This document shows, piece by piece, positions 26,654 through 37,295 of a stretch of 64,000 bases of DNA. Below the pieces are notes generated by a model. The model searched no databases, was not told the origin of the DNA, and saw only the letters and a list, made by a program, of their open reading frames with translations. The position numbers were made by a program, and so were the translations under genes. This stretch comes from Salinicoccus halodurans (GTDB taxonomy: Bacteria > Bacillota > Bacilli > Staphylococcales > Salinicoccaceae), in contig NZ_FOTB01000006.1 in assembly GCF_900114445.1 (NCBI RefSeq), positions 1 through 64,000 of the forward strand, read 5' to 3'. Position 1 is the stretch's first letter, and the number at the start of each line of letters is the position of its first letter.

Positions 26654-26726
26654 AGGAGACTTGACATGTTGAGGCAAAGAATCGTTTAAATTTAAACAGT
26701 ATTTTCCGAAAAATGAAACCGCATCC

Positions 26727-28496
26727 TCATGAGTTCAGTTTTTCCAGTATTCTCTTCGCGATCGGTGCAGGAATTCCAATTTCGGTAAATGAGCCGACAT
26801 CCTTTTCCTTCATCCGTTTGATGGAACCGAAATGACTCAGAAGTTTCTGTTTGCGTTTCGGACCGACACCTTCAATACCATCGAGTACAGAAGTGACTGA
26901 AGTCTTGCTTCTCGTGTTCCTGTGGAAACTGATTGCAAATCTGTGGACTTCATCCTGAATCCTCTGAAGCAGGTAGAACTCCTGGGAGTTCTTTTTCATC
27001 GGTACTATCTCTGCACTCTCGCCGTACAGCAGTTCTGCAGTTTTATGCTTATCGTTCTTTGCGAGACCTGCCACCGGGATGTCCAGCGACAATTCGTCAA
27101 GCAGAACAGATTTGACCGTATTCATATGACCGATGCCGCCATCTACAATGATTAAATCCGGCAGGGGGAGATGCTCTTTCAGTACACGGGTGTATCTTCT
27201 TCTCACAGCTTCGGCCATGGATGCATAATCGTCCGGCCCTTTGACTGTCCTGATCTTATACTTCCTGTAGTCCTTCTTACTCGGTTTCCCGTCAATAAAG
27301 GAAATCATGACACTCACGGGATCCACACCCTGTATGTTCGAGTTATCAAACGCCTCGATGCGGATCGGCGTTTCAATATTCAGTATCTCACCAAGGCTCT
27401 CAATTGCCCCGATGGTCCTGGCTTCATCCTTTTCTATGATTTCAAACTTGTTTTTGAGAGCAATTTCAGCATTCTTATTCGCCAGGTCCACCATCTCTTT
27501 CTTTTGGCCGCGCTTCGGCTGCACTACATCAACCGGCAGATATTCATCTATGATCTCACGGTCCAGTCCTTTGGTGATGTGCACTTCTTTAGGCAGAAGA
27601 TTCGATTTCAAATCATAGAATTGGGCGATGTAGCGGTAAAATTCCTCCTGCACGTCATCCTGGATCGGAAACATCTCCGCTTTTTTCTCAATCAGATTGC
27701 CATTTCTGACAAGCAGTACGGAAATCGCCATCCATCCCTTGGATACGCTGAAACCGAAACAGTCCCGGGCAGTCATATCTTTGGTCATCATCTTCTGTTT
27801 ATTCATGGTGGCATCGATATGCCCCATCAGATCACGGTATTCCTTCGCTTTTTCAAACTCAAGATCTTCAGATGCCTTTTGCATCTTTTCCCTGAGCTCT
27901 CCCACTATCTGTTTTGTATCCCCGTTCAGAAATCTCGTTATACCATCGATCATCTCTTTGTACTGTTCCTGGGATACATCATATACACAAGGCCCGAGAC
28001 ATTGTCCGATATGGTAATAAAGACACAGTTTATCCGGCATTGTATTGCATTTCCTCAAAGGGTATATCCGGTCGAGCAGTTTTTTCGTCTCATGGGCGCT
28101 GTAAGCATTAGGGTACGGTCCGAAGTATGTGCCGGTTTTCGGTTTAACCGTCCGGGTGACAATCAGTTTCGGATGTTCTTCTTTCGTTATTTTTATGAAT
28201 GGATAGCTTTTATCATCTTTGAGAAGAATGTTATAGCGTGGATAATGCTTCTTGATCAGATTGAGTTCAAGCAGAAGAGATTCCACTTCTGAATTTGTCA
28301 CGATGAAATCAAAGTCGGTGATTTCCGATACCAATCTCATTGTCTTTTCATCATGGGCACCGGAAAAATAGGATTTTACACGGTTGCGGAGGTTCTTCGC
28401 TTTCCCGACATATATTACTATTCCATGCCTGTCTTTCATAAGATAACAGCCAGGTTCTGTAGGCAGCACTGACAATTTTAATTTAAGGTCCTCCAT
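26727..28496 (-). CDS. uvrC: Excinuclease ABC subunit C
   Basis: About 589 aa. The N-terminal GIY-YIG nuclease ([20 protein letters not shown], then GKAKNLRNR) makes the 3' incision; a central UVR segment and a C-terminal RNase H-like 5' nuclease (FDNSNIQG, then VDGGIGHM) follow, with HhH repeats at the end ([13 protein letters not shown]). It works with UvrA and UvrB in nucleotide excision repair. The ATG at 28496 is preferred, since an upstream frame extension would run through the trxA terminator. Confidence 0.96.
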   Translation of the reverse strand: MEDLKLKLSVLPTEPGCYLMKDRHGIVIYVGKAKNLRNRVKSYFSGAHDEKTMRLVSEITDFDFIVTNSEVESLLLELNLIKKHYPRYNILLKDDKSYPFIKITKEEHPKLIVTRTVKPKTGTYFGPYPNAYSAHETKKLLDRIYPLRKCNTMPDKLCLYYHIGQCLGPCVYDVSQEQYKEMIDGITRFLNGDTKQIVGELREKMQKASEDLEFEKAKEYRDLMGHIDATMNKQKMMTKDMTARDCFGFSVSKGWMAISVLLVRNGNLIEKKAEMFPIQDDVQEEFYRYIAQFYDLKSNLLPKEVHITKGLDREIIDEYLPVDVVQPKRGQKKEMVDLANKNAEIALKNKFEIIEKDEARTIGAIESLGEILNIETPIRIEAFDNSNIQGVDPVSVMISFIDGKPSKKDYRKYKIRTVKGPDDYASMAEAVRRRYTRVLKEHLPLPDLIIVDGGIGHMNTVKSVLLDELSLDIPVAGLAKNDKHKTAELLYGESAEIVPMKKNSQEFYLLQRIQDEVHRFAISFHRNTRSKTSVTSVLDGIEGVGPKRKQKLLSHFGSIKRMKEKDVGSFTEIGIPAPIAKRILEKLNS

Positions 28497-28528
28497 ATTC
28501 ATCCCTCTTATCGCAACTTTATAAAAAA

Positions 28529-28549
28529 AAGCCGCCATAGCGGCGGCTT
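28529..28549 (-). terminator. Terminator after trxA
   Basis: GCCGCC / GGCGGC with flanking AA/TT pairs and eight T on the minus strand. Confidence 0.85.
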
Positions 28550-28554
28550 AACAC

Positions 28555-28869
28555 TTATGCATGTTTTTCGATCAATGCAACAAGTTGTTCTTTCGGCTGG
28601 AAACCGACAACTTTATCAACCGGCTGTCCGTCTTTGAACAGAATAAGCGTCGGAATACTCATTACTTCGTACTCGCTCGCTGTCGCCTGGTTATCGTCTA
28701 CATTCAGTTTTGCAATATCTGCTTTTCCTTCAACATCAGTTGCAACTTCTTCAAGCACGGGTGCAATCATTTTACAAGGTCCGCACCAAGGTGCCCAGAA
28801 GTCCACTAATTTAAGACCGCTGCCTACTTCATCTTTGAAATTTTGATCGTTTACTTCATATATAGCCAT
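28555..28869 (-). CDS. trxA: Thioredoxin
   Basis: 104 aa with the active site WAPWCGPCKM and the cis-proline segment MSIPTLILFKDG. It is a general cytoplasmic disulfide reductase, reduced by TrxB. GGAGG lies about 8 bases before the ATG at 28869. In Bacillus and Staphylococcus trxA lies in the same order beside uvrC. Confidence 0.97.
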   Translation of the reverse strand: MAIYEVNDQNFKDEVGSGLKLVDFWAPWCGPCKMIAPVLEEVATDVEGKADIAKLNVDDNQATASEYEVMSIPTLILFKDGQPVDKVVGFQPKEQLVALIEKHA

Positions 28870-28943
28870 CGAAATTACCTCCATTTTGGTCGATTATGTT
28901 TTTAATTATAGCATGATGATGCAAAAGGGCTCAATGGAATTGC

Positions 28944-29042
28944 TTATGCAAACAAAAACAGGTATACGATTCCGCCCAGGAACATCACGATCCCTGCCCC
29001 GATCATCACTTTCGCCAGTTTATACATATCGAAATTATCCAT
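28944..29042 (-). CDS. Small single-pass membrane protein, 32 aa
   Basis: It begins MDNFDMYKLAKVMIGAG, and residues 13-31 form one hydrophobic helix. It starts 8 bases after the mutS2 stop, and its ribosome-binding site (AGGTGAAGG) overlaps that stop, so it is translationally coupled to mutS2. No family is recognised. Confidence 0.6.
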   Translation of the reverse strand: MDNFDMYKLAKVMIGAGIVMFLGGIVYLFLFA

Positions 29043-29050
29043 GCCTTCAC

Positions 29051-31381
29051 CTACTTCATTTCAACTACCGTCACACCAAATCCGCCTTCACTCGGCATTC
29101 CGCCCCTGAACGATTTGACTTTAGGGTGTGTTCTGAGGAATTGCTGGACTCCTTTCTGGAGCGCCCCCGTCCCCTTACCATGAATGATTTCAACTTCATT
29201 ATAGTTCGATAACAGGACCTGGTCCAGATATCTGTCCAGTTTCTGCAGCGCCTCTTCATATCTTTCTCCACGGAGGTCCAGTTCCCTTTTGACCGGAGAC
29301 TTACCGATCCTTCTTGCAACTGTGCGCTCCTGCTTCTGTTTTTTGCGTTTTTTCAGTTCATCGAGACCGACTTTCATCTTGATGATCCCCATCTGGACCG
29401 TTGCTTCCTCACCTTCTACAGCAAGAACCTCACCTTTTTGACCATAGGACAGGACATCCACTTCATCACCGGACTGAATCTTCTCTTTTTCGGCAGCCCG
29501 TTCTTTTCGTTTGATCTCTTCCTGATGGTAACTGTCGGTGAGCGTCTTCTTCTGCTCGATGATTTCGTGTTCCTGTATGCTTTCAGCGCCGCGGCTCTTC
29601 ATCTCTTCAAGTGACTGGATGACTGCTTCCGCCTTCATTTCACTTTCTTTGATGATGCGGTTTGCCGCTTCCCGCGCATTTTTCCTCAATTTTTCCTTAT
29701 AGCCTTCAAAGTCATCCATATGTTTTTTAAGATCCTGGTGTATATTTTTGGATTCCTTCAGCAGTGCCTCTGTTTCATATTCATTGTCGCGCGCATTTCT
29801 GGTATGTCTCTCAAGTGCTGATATCATATCATTCACTTCCTGGGAATCACGGCCTGCAAGCTCACGGGCACGCATGATGACATCAGGATTCAGACCGAGT
29901 TTATTGGATATCTCAAATGCATTCGATTTACCCGGTATGCCCATCAGCAGCCTGTACGTCGGAGACAGGGTATTCACATCAAATTCCACACTCGCGTTTA
30001 TAACATCACCCCTTGTATAGCTGAACGATTTCAGCTGCGGATAATGGGTGGTCGCCACTATGGTGGCCTGCCTTGTTAATAAATACTCCAGGATGCTGAT
30101 AGCCAGGGCCGCCCCTTCTTCAGGATCCGTCCCGGCGCCTAGTTCATCAAGCAGAACCAGGCTGTCTGCGTCGGTTTCTTCCAGAATTCCCGTAATATTG
30201 GTCATATGGCTTGAGAATGTGGAAAGTGACTGTTCAATCGACTGCTCATCGCCGATGTCACTGTAAATTTTGGAGAACATGCGAAGCACACTGCCGTCCC
30301 TGGCAGGCACCGGTATACCCGACTGGGCCATGAGGGCACTGAGTCCAATAGTTTTGATCGTCACAGTCTTACCCCCGGTGTTGGGGCCGGTAATGATGAC
30401 TGCCCGCGTTTCTCCGTCCATTACAATGTCATTCTTGACGGAGACCTCAGCCGGGATGAGCGGGTGGAAAGCGGCTGGAAGATAGATGCCGCCATCTGAT
30501 ACCACTTCAGGTTTTGTCCCCCCTATTTTCGATCCGTACTTCGCCTTGGCAAATACCATATCGATATGATGAAGCGCATCATCCGTCATGATAAGTTCCG
30601 AAGCCACTTCTGCAGTTTCGGCAGTCAGCTGGTAGAGGATGCGTTCCACTTCTGTCTGCTCTTCATCTTTTAAATTCTGTATCTGATTTGTCATCTGCAC
30701 CACTGCCATCGGTTCCATGTAGACTGTCTGGCCGCTTGCAGAGATATCGTGTACAATACCGTTGAAATCGCCCTGATGTTCAACTTTCACCGGTACGACA
30801 TAGCGGTTGTTACGCATCGTAATCAGACTGTCCGACAACTTTTTCTGATTTCCTCCGCGGATGATTTCATTCAGCCGGCTCCTGACTCTGTCTTCTTCGG
30901 AATTGATTTTGGACCTGATCCGCAGCAGCGCTTCAGAGGCATGATCGAGCACGCGGGAGTCGTCGCATGTTTCTGTAATCCGCCTGTAAAGGAAATGGAT
31001 GTCGGGAAGACCGTTTATATAGACCGGCAAATAGGACAATTCCACTTCATCTTCATCAAATTCGTCAAAAACTTTCATAAGCATATTCTTCCGGTTCAGC
31101 ATGCTCCGGATATGATTGAATTCGGGCACACCGAGCATGCTGCCGATTTCAGCCCGTTTAATATGCTGTTTTATATCTGTTATGCCACTGAGTTCAATAT
31201 TTTTGTATCTGAGCATTGTCGCTGCATCATCCACTTCACTGATCATCTGTGTCACTTCATCCAGATTTGTGGAAATCATCGAAGGATTGATACGGTCTCT
31301 CGTCTTTTCGCTTTCCGCTTGACTCGCAAGCTGGCCCAGTATTTTATCAAACTCCAGTGCATTTATCGTTCTATCATTCAT
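29051..31381 (-). CDS. mutS2: MutS2 endonuclease/ATPase
   Basis: 776 aa. It has MutS-like core and clamp helices, Walker A GPNTGGKTVTIKTIG, Walker B LVLLDELGAGTDPEEG, and a C-terminal Smr nuclease domain (LDLRGERYEEAL, then IIHGKGTGAL). It lacks the mismatch-recognition domain of MutS. It acts in suppression of recombination and in rescue of collided ribosomes in Bacillus. It is part of the zapA-cvpA-polX-mutS2 run. Confidence 0.96.
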   Translation of the reverse strand: MNDRTINALEFDKILGQLASQAESEKTRDRINPSMISTNLDEVTQMISEVDDAATMLRYKNIELSGITDIKQHIKRAEIGSMLGVPEFNHIRSMLNRKNMLMKVFDEFDEDEVELSYLPVYINGLPDIHFLYRRITETCDDSRVLDHASEALLRIRSKINSEEDRVRSRLNEIIRGGNQKKLSDSLITMRNNRYVVPVKVEHQGDFNGIVHDISASGQTVYMEPMAVVQMTNQIQNLKDEEQTEVERILYQLTAETAEVASELIMTDDALHHIDMVFAKAKYGSKIGGTKPEVVSDGGIYLPAAFHPLIPAEVSVKNDIVMDGETRAVIITGPNTGGKTVTIKTIGLSALMAQSGIPVPARDGSVLRMFSKIYSDIGDEQSIEQSLSTFSSHMTNITGILEETDADSLVLLDELGAGTDPEEGAALAISILEYLLTRQATIVATTHYPQLKSFSYTRGDVINASVEFDVNTLSPTYRLLMGIPGKSNAFEISNKLGLNPDVIMRARELAGRDSQEVNDMISALERHTRNARDNEYETEALLKESKNIHQDLKKHMDDFEGYKEKLRKNAREAANRIIKESEMKAEAVIQSLEEMKSRGAESIQEHEIIEQKKTLTDSYHQEEIKRKERAAEKEKIQSGDEVDVLSYGQKGEVLAVEGEEATVQMGIIKMKVGLDELKKRKKQKQERTVARRIGKSPVKRELDLRGERYEEALQKLDRYLDQVLLSNYNEVEIIHGKGTGALQKGVQQFLRTHPKVKSFRGGMPSEGGFGVTVVEMK

Positions 31382-31391
31382 TTTAAAACCT

Positions 31392-33086
31392 CTATTTTCC
31401 TTTATTCACAAAATTTCTGAAGTCTTCTCTCGAAAATGTATTGATGACATCTTCTTTTTGTATCAGAGCTTTTTGCAGCGTCGCCACCCCATATTCCATG
31501 AAATCCAGATGAGCTGTATGATGGGCATCTGTATTAACGGTCAACTTCAGGCCGGAATGTCTGATGACATCGGCTGAGAGGTCGAGTCTCCGAGGATTGG
31601 CATTCACTTCCAATACTGTGCCCGTGTCTTTTGCCATACTTATCAGTTCCTGCATATTGACCGGATATCCTGCCCTCGAGCCGATCAGTCTTCCTGTAGG
31701 ATGTGCGATATGCCTCACATATGGATTTTCACATGCCGACTTCAGTCTGTGCATGATTTCCGCCTCTGTCTGCGTAAAACTGGAATGGATGGCCGCGAGG
31801 ACATAATCCAATTCTTTCAGCATGTCGTCCGAGTAATCCAGTGTGCCGTCTTTTAATATATCCATTTCCGTTCCAGTATATATGTCAATTTCAGGATATT
31901 CATCCCTCAGGCCTTTAATTTCTTCAATCTGTTTGTACAGCCTGTTTTCATACAGACCGTTCGCCACGCGCAGACTCTTGGAGTGATCTGTAATGATCAT
32001 ATACTTATAGCCTTTGGCGATGCATGCCTCTACCATTTCACGCACTGAGAATGCCCCGTCACTATATACCGTATGCATATGGAGATCGCCTTTCATATCA
32101 TCCATGGAGACGATTTTGGATATGTCCGTATCTGTCTCCTCCCCGCTTTCGCGCATCGTTGGGGGAATGAATGGCAGACCGAAATGATTGAAGAAAGACT
32201 CTTCCGAGCCGAATGTCTTTATTTCTCCATTCGATTCCACACCATACTCACTGATTTTTTCCCCCCGGGATTTTGCAATCTGCCGCATCTTCACATTGTG
32301 ATCTTTAGAGCCTGTAAAATGATGGAGCGTCGTAAAGTATTCCCGGGATGTGACAAAGCGGAAGTCCACATTGATTTCATCCATATCATCTTCTATGACC
32401 ACAGATAATTTCTTTTCGCCTTTTGCCACCGTTTCCCGGACAAAGGGAGATTCGAGGAAACTCTCAGTAAACGCAGCGGCATCCGTCACCTCAATAATAT
32501 AATCGAGATCACGGCTCGTCTCCTTAAAGCGCCTGCCGCTTCCCGCCACGTCATATTTTTCAACCATTTCCATCTCATCCAGCACATTCTCGACTGCCGT
32601 TCTGAATGAGATGATCCTTTCGATGGGATAGCGCTCGGGACGTGTCAGCAGCTCATCAATCGCCTTGGAAATGTTCTGTTCCGTTTTTACACCGAACCCC
32701 GGCAGTGTGCTCACTCGTTTGCTGTCGCATGCCTCTTTCAGTCCTTCCATGCTGGCGATACCAAGCTCTTTATGGATTTTTGCTATTTTTTTTGGACCAA
32801 GCATCGGTATTTTCAGCATTCTCACCAGGCCTTCGGGCACTGACTCCTTCAACTCATCCAGGACTGTGGATCTGCCTGTGTCAACATACTCCACAATGAC
32901 TTCATTAACCCCTTTGCCAATGCCTTTCATTGTTGAAAAATCGTCTATTTCCGACAGGGACCGCCCATCGGTCTCAATACTTGCAGCAGCCTTTCTGTAT
33001 GCTGATACTTTAAATGGATTTTCAAGTGAGAGCTCCATATAAGTCGCAATCGTTTCTAATAATACAATAATATCTTTTTTAGTCAT
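31392..33086 (-). CDS. polX: DNA polymerase/3'-5' exonuclease PolX
   Basis: About 564 aa. The N-terminal pol-beta-like domain contains helix-hairpin-helix segments (MKGIGKGVNEVI, TLPGFGVKTEQNI) and the catalytic aspartates (SGRRFKETSRDLDYII; the usual G-S-x-R reads GSGRRF). The C-terminal PHP domain has DLHMHTVYSDG and later histidines (HPTGRLIG, NTDAHH). It fills gaps in base excision repair. The ATG at 33086 follows GGAGG; an extended frame begins eight codons upstream. Confidence 0.95.
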   Translation of the reverse strand: MTKKDIIVLLETIATYMELSLENPFKVSAYRKAAASIETDGRSLSEIDDFSTMKGIGKGVNEVIVEYVDTGRSTVLDELKESVPEGLVRMLKIPMLGPKKIAKIHKELGIASMEGLKEACDSKRVSTLPGFGVKTEQNISKAIDELLTRPERYPIERIISFRTAVENVLDEMEMVEKYDVAGSGRRFKETSRDLDYIIEVTDAAAFTESFLESPFVRETVAKGEKKLSVVIEDDMDEINVDFRFVTSREYFTTLHHFTGSKDHNVKMRQIAKSRGEKISEYGVESNGEIKTFGSEESFFNHFGLPFIPPTMRESGEETDTDISKIVSMDDMKGDLHMHTVYSDGAFSVREMVEACIAKGYKYMIITDHSKSLRVANGLYENRLYKQIEEIKGLRDEYPEIDIYTGTEMDILKDGTLDYSDDMLKELDYVLAAIHSSFTQTEAEIMHRLKSACENPYVRHIAHPTGRLIGSRAGYPVNMQELISMAKDTGTVLEVNANPRRLDLSADVIRHSGLKLTVNTDAHHTAHLDFMEYGVATLQKALIQKEDVINTFSREDFRNFVNKGK

Positions 33087-33125
33087 GTCAGCCTCCAAAA
33101 AAAGAGCCATATTCCTATGACTCTG

Positions 33126-33647
33126 CTATAACCATTCTATAAATTTATCAGATAGTATAAATGTGTGTTCCATTATGAATGTTGCCAGTCCTGATTCTCC
33201 GATTGCGTTCTGGATGAATTCAAGAGGAATAATCGCAAGCATGAAAATTATTACTGTTAAAACATAAATCATTTCGATTAATCCGAGTATCAGTCCCGCA
33301 ATTTCTCCTGCGACCCCAAAAACATTGATCTGCTGAAGGTAGTCAAAAGCACTCACAATCACCTGGATCAGGATTTTAGTAATTACAAAAATAATGAAAA
33401 ATGCAGTCATATCATAGAATGCATATTCAGTGTTGGCCAGATCAGGAAGCAGTGGATTATGCACCGCCTGTGCTGTTGAAGGATAAGGCATGATCATATC
33501 GAATTTTGAAGACAGCGTATCGTAGTTCATGGCAGATATGATAATCGCTGAAATAGTCCCGACCAGATGAAGGAGCTGCAGAATGACGCCCCTCCTGTAG
33601 CCGATGACCAGACCGATAACGAGTAATATGAAAATTATTATCGACAT
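33126..33647 (-). CDS. CvpA-family membrane protein
   Basis: About 173 aa with four hydrophobic segments and the CvpA/YshB pattern (GYRRGVILQLLHLVGTISAI near the start, NVFGVAGEIAGLILGL in the middle). The start at 33647 overlaps the region of the zapA stop. The molecular role is not settled in Firmicutes; conserved position between zapA and polX supports the call. Confidence 0.85.
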   Translation of the reverse strand: MSIIIFILLVIGLVIGYRRGVILQLLHLVGTISAIIISAMNYDTLSSKFDMIMPYPSTAQAVHNPLLPDLANTEYAFYDMTAFFIIFVITKILIQVIVSAFDYLQQINVFGVAGEIAGLILGLIEMIYVLTVIIFMLAIIPLEFIQNAIGESGLATFIMEHTFILSDKFIEWL

Positions 33648-33651
33648 ATCA

Positions 33652-33909
33652 TCAATTACCTTTTTGTTCCAGTTCCTGAATTGCGGAATCATACTTTTCC
33701 TGAAGCTTGACGTAGTCATCCATTACGTTCACCGCTGCCAGAACCGCTTTTCTTGTAGTATCAAGCCCTGCATTCCTGACACCGATTTCCCTGATTTTCT
33801 CATCTACAAGCCGCGCTACATACCTCATATGTTCCGGGTTCTCGGCCCCCACCAACGTATACTGCTGGTCATAAATATCAACAGCAATGCGATTTTTATA
33901 TTCTGCCAT
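33652..33909 (-). CDS. zapA: Cell division protein ZapA
   Basis: 85 aa. The N-terminal RIAVDIYDQQYTLVGAENPE, then HMRYVARLVDEKI forms the small ZapA fold; the C-terminal third is a coiled coil (VKLQEKYDSAIQELEQ). ZapA bundles FtsZ filaments at the division ring. AGGAGG is 9 bases upstream. First gene of a long minus-strand operon. Confidence 0.92.
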   Translation of the reverse strand: MAEYKNRIAVDIYDQQYTLVGAENPEHMRYVARLVDEKIREIGVRNAGLDTTRKAVLAAVNVMDDYVKLQEKYDSAIQELEQKGN

Positions 33910-34172
33910 TTGACATTGCCTCCTATTACAAAGTTTCAGTGATAAATGTTATATATAACTTAACATAAAAAGCTTTAGTGATGCCATTCCAACAGCCCCC
34001 TGACACAAATCAGAGAGCATCAGGCCTCAATAATCACATAATAATATAAATGTATAATAACACATACCCGCCATCATTTTAATAATACTATAAAAATTGG
34101 TGAAATCAAAAATACCCATGTTACAATTATAATGAAGAAACAGCAACTAAACTCACAAAAGGGAAGATAACA
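33910..34172. other. Divergent intergenic region zapA/rnhC
   Basis: 263 AT-rich bases. A TATAAT at 34130-34135 could serve rnhC; CCTGA/TCAGG arms (33998-34022) form a loose hairpin on the zapA side. It contains stop codons in every plus-strand frame, so no lost N-terminal part of RNase HIII is hidden here. Confidence 0.5.
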
Positions 34173-34850
34173 ATGATCTATGACACTATGAACACCATAG
34201 GCAGTGATGAAGCCGGCGTGGGTGACTATTTCGGACCGATGACTGTATGTGCCGCTTATGTGCCTAAAGAAAAGATTGCATTATTAAAAGAACTCGGGGT
34301 AAAGGATTCCAAAAATCTATCCAACAGCACAGTCGACAAACTGGCGCGTGAAATCATCCATATCGTGCCCTATTCCCTCGTTGTGCTTGATAACCCATCC
34401 TATAACAAAAAGATTGATGAAGGCTGGAACATCGTGAAGCTTAAAGCAGTACTCCATGATCACTGCATACGGAAGACATTCGAAAAAATGGAACAGCCGG
34501 ATGACCTGGAAGCTATTGTCATCGACCAGTTCACAACAGAGAAAGCCTACCGTAAATACGTGCCCGACCCTTTCATGCTCAATCTGGTCCATCAGGAGAC
34601 AAAAGCAGAATCCAAATCCATTGCTGTGGCCTGTGCAAGCATCCTCGCAAGAAGCAGATACCTCGAACAGATGTCCAATCTGAACCGCTCATTGAAGCAG
34701 GAAGTGCCGCGGGGCGCAAGCAAAAAGACAGACTTATTCGCAGCAAAACTTGCCGAAAGACAGGGGATGGATTTTGTGGATTCAATTTCAAAAAAGCATT
34801 TTAAATCCAGGGATAAAGTCAAAGAATTATTGAATAAAAAGTATGACTGA
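34173..34850 (+). CDS. rnhC: Ribonuclease HIII, short form without the N-terminal domain
   Basis: 225 aa. IGSDEAGVGDYFGPMTVCAA carries the first catalytic Asp-Glu in the RNase HIII-specific context (G-D-Y-F-G-P), with later Asp in VIDQFTTEKA and KSIAVACASILAR. It removes RNA from RNA/DNA hybrids. Family members usually have about 80-90 extra N-terminal residues forming a TBP-like substrate-binding domain; these are absent. A good GGGAAG before the ATG shows the short form is the real start. Confidence 0.9.
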   Translation: MIYDTMNTIGSDEAGVGDYFGPMTVCAAYVPKEKIALLKELGVKDSKNLSNSTVDKLAREIIHIVPYSLVVLDNPSYNKKIDEGWNIVKLKAVLHDHCIRKTFEKMEQPDDLEAIVIDQFTTEKAYRKYVPDPFMLNLVHQETKAESKSIAVACASILARSRYLEQMSNLNRSLKQEVPRGASKKTDLFAAKLAERQGMDFVDSISKKHFKSRDKVKELLNKKYD

Positions 34851-34854
34851 CCAA

Positions 34855-34886
34855 CAAAAACCAGATGCAGAGGCATCTGGTTTTTT
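34855..34886. terminator. Terminator between convergent rnhC and pheT
   Basis: AAAAACCAGATGC / GCATCTGGTTTTTT stem with a short loop, usable in both directions. Confidence 0.8.
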
Positions 34887-34889
34887 CTG

Positions 34890-37295
34890 TTATCTGATGG
34901 ATGCCCCGTCCTGTTCAAGTGCTTCCAGTACAGGCGAGTGCACCGCTTCGATTTCTTCATCAGTCAGTGTCTGTTCCCTATTCAGATAAGTGAGACGGAT
35001 CGCCACCGATTTCATTCCATCCGCGACATTTTCTCCTTCGTAAACATCAAACACAAACACATCTTCGAGATATTTTTTTGCAGCCTTCCTGATTGTATTC
35101 ATCAATGCATCAGCCGTTACCGATTGTTCTACAACAAGGGCAATATCACGCGTAATGGTAGGATATTTTGAGAGTTGTTCATAAACTATAATACCGTTTT
35201 TAACACTCAGCAGCTGATCGATACTGATTTCAAATACCGCTGTCCTGTTTAAATCGTTGTCTTCTGCAAACTTCGGATGGATTTCTCCTGCAAATCCGAT
35301 TTTTTCTTCTCCAAAATAGATGTCAGCTGTTCTTCCCGGGTGCATCTCCCTGAATCCTTCTGATTGACGGTAGCTGATATTATCAGTTACACCCAGTTTT
35401 TCAAAGATGCTGTCCACGATGCCTTTTGCAGCGTAGAAATCAGCAGGTACACTCGTCCCCAGCCATTCGGTACGGTTCATCTCACCGGTCAGCACACCGC
35501 CGAGCATTTCAATCTCTTCAGGCTGGTTGCCTTCTCCTCTGGACACAAAAACCCTGCCCATTTCATAGAGCTGGACATCCTTTTGCTGACGGTTCACGTT
35601 ATATACTGCATTATCAATAAGATGCGGTATCATGCTGTTTCTTAAAACTGCATGATCTTCACTCATCGGCATCAAAAGTTCAAGACCTTCTGTACGCTCC
35701 GTAAACTGTTTTGATTTTTCCCGGCTTGTCAAGGCATAGTTGATTGCCTGGGTCAGACCGAGCGACTCCAGCTGATGGCGGATAATACGCACTTTCTTCT
35801 GTTCATCCGTGAGCTTCCCGGGAGTAATTGATGTGTACTCGGGAAGCGAAGAAGGCAATGCATCATAACCGTAGATTCTGGCCACTTCTTCTGTGATATC
35901 CTCTCTGATTTTCAGGTCGTCCCTTCTGGAGGGAATTGAAATATTCAGCGTTTCACCCCTGACTTCAGTTTCCAGTCCAAGCTTAGATAATGATCCGACA
36001 ATCTCTTCAGTGGATAGATCCATCCCAAGACGGTTGTTGATGAATGATCCAGTCACTGAAATCCTGCTGTTTTCGAGATTCAGTTCACCATCAGAAATTA
36101 CACTGCCCGTCACTCTGCCGCCTGCATATTTTTCAAGCAGATACGCGGCACGGTCCAGTGCTTCCAGAACAAATTCATGTGAAACACCTTTTTCAAAACG
36201 GGCAGAAGCTTCGCTTCGGAGATTCAGACGGTTACTTGTTTTTCTGATGGAAACCGGATTGAAGAGTGCAGACTCGATGAGGACAGTAGTCGTGCTCTCA
36301 GTGACTTCGGAGAAGTCTCCCCCCATCACGCCTGCAAGTGCAATCGGTTCCCTTCCGTTGGTAATGACGATGTCACTGTCATTCAACTTCCGTATTTTAT
36401 CATCCAGAGTCGTCATCTCTTCATCCTGGCCGGCGAAACGTGTAACGATTTCGTCCGAACCGATCTTATCCCTGTCAAACATATGGAGCGGCTGCCCGAA
36501 CTCAAGAAGGACATAGTTTGAAATATCAACGACATTGTTGATCGGCCGGATACCCGCTTTGATCAGGCGCACCTGCATCCATGTCGGCGCAGGTTTTATT
36601 TCAACATCTCTGACAATGCGGGCGCCGTAATAAGGTACGGCATCCGCATCTTCATTCCTGATGCTGAACGCGGCGCTTCCATTATCCTCATGCTCAGTAA
36701 GCGGGCTCTTCGGCCTTGTCACTTCGCCGCCGAAAAGTGCGCGCGTTTCATATGCGGCACCTGCCATGCTGAGCGCATCCTTACGGTTTGGCGTAAGATC
36801 GAAATCCATTACCTGGTCGTCGAGATAAAGTGCAGAGAGGGCGTCCGTTCCGATATTTTTAGCTTCATTGAACATGAAGATGCCATTCTGATATTCTTTG
36901 GGAATATAGTCTTCAGGAATGCCGAGCTCTTCCAATGAACAGATCATCCCTTCAGACACCTCGCCGCGCAATTTGGCACGTTTGATTTTGATCCCGCCAG
37001 GCAGTCTGCCGCCCACCCTGCTGACAATGACATAGGAATCCGCCTTGACATTCGGGGCACCACACACGATCTGATTTGTCTCTTCACCAGTGTTCACCTG
37101 GCATATTTTCAGCCGGTCGGCCTCCGGATGCTGCTCTACGGATTCAACATAGCCGACGACAAGATTCTTAATCCCTTCCGTATAATCGATTACATCATCC
37201 ACTTCAATACCGCCGCGCGTAATCCTCTCGGCTAACTCATCGATGGAAACATCGACCGGGATCCATTCATTCAACCATTCTTTAGATACTCTCAC
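34890..37295 (-). CDS. pheT: Phenylalanyl-tRNA synthetase beta subunit
   Basis: About 801 aa. It has an N-terminal EMAP/OB tRNA-binding domain ([20 protein letters not shown]), B3/B4 editing domain, B5 ([15 protein letters not shown]), the core domain, and the C-terminal FDX-ACB anticodon-binding domain ([16 protein letters not shown]). Partner of PheS in the (alpha-beta)2 enzyme. GGAGGG places the start at the GTG at 37295, overlapping the end of pheS by 14 bases. Confidence 0.96.
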   Translation of the reverse strand: MRVSKEWLNEWIPVDVSIDELAERITRGGIEVDDVIDYTEGIKNLVVGYVESVEQHPEADRLKICQVNTGEETNQIVCGAPNVKADSYVIVSRVGGRLPGGIKIKRAKLRGEVSEGMICSLEELGIPEDYIPKEYQNGIFMFNEAKNIGTDALSALYLDDQVMDFDLTPNRKDALSMAGAAYETRALFGGEVTRPKSPLTEHEDNGSAAFSIRNEDADAVPYYGARIVRDVEIKPAPTWMQVRLIKAGIRPINNVVDISNYVLLEFGQPLHMFDRDKIGSDEIVTRFAGQDEEMTTLDDKIRKLNDSDIVITNGREPIALAGVMGGDFSEVTESTTTVLIESALFNPVSIRKTSNRLNLRSEASARFEKGVSHEFVLEALDRAAYLLEKYAGGRVTGSVISDGELNLENSRISVTGSFINNRLGMDLSTEEIVGSLSKLGLETEVRGETLNISIPSRRDDLKIREDITEEVARIYGYDALPSSLPEYTSITPGKLTDEQKKVRIIRHQLESLGLTQAINYALTSREKSKQFTERTEGLELLMPMSEDHAVLRNSMIPHLIDNAVYNVNRQQKDVQLYEMGRVFVSRGEGNQPEEIEMLGGVLTGEMNRTEWLGTSVPADFYAAKGIVDSIFEKLGVTDNISYRQSEGFREMHPGRTADIYFGEEKIGFAGEIHPKFAEDNDLNRTAVFEISIDQLLSVKNGIIVYEQLSKYPTITRDIALVVEQSVTADALMNTIRKAAKKYLEDVFVFDVYEGENVADGMKSVAIRLTYLNREQTLTDEEIEAVHSPVLEALEQDGASIR

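Noticed and set aside
26684-26697. Perfect palindrome GTTTAAATTTAAAC upstream of sdhCAB, similar in look to the 14-mer at 14702 and 14754
   Set aside because: It differs at four positions, lies upstream of the predicted promoter as a single copy in AT-rich DNA, and has no second copy; chance is a fair explanation.
27171-28292. Long plus-strand open frame of 373 codons opposite uvrC
   Set aside because: It has no ribosome-binding site and no family resemblance, and it lies wholly antisense to a well conserved gene; it arises from uvrC codon bias.
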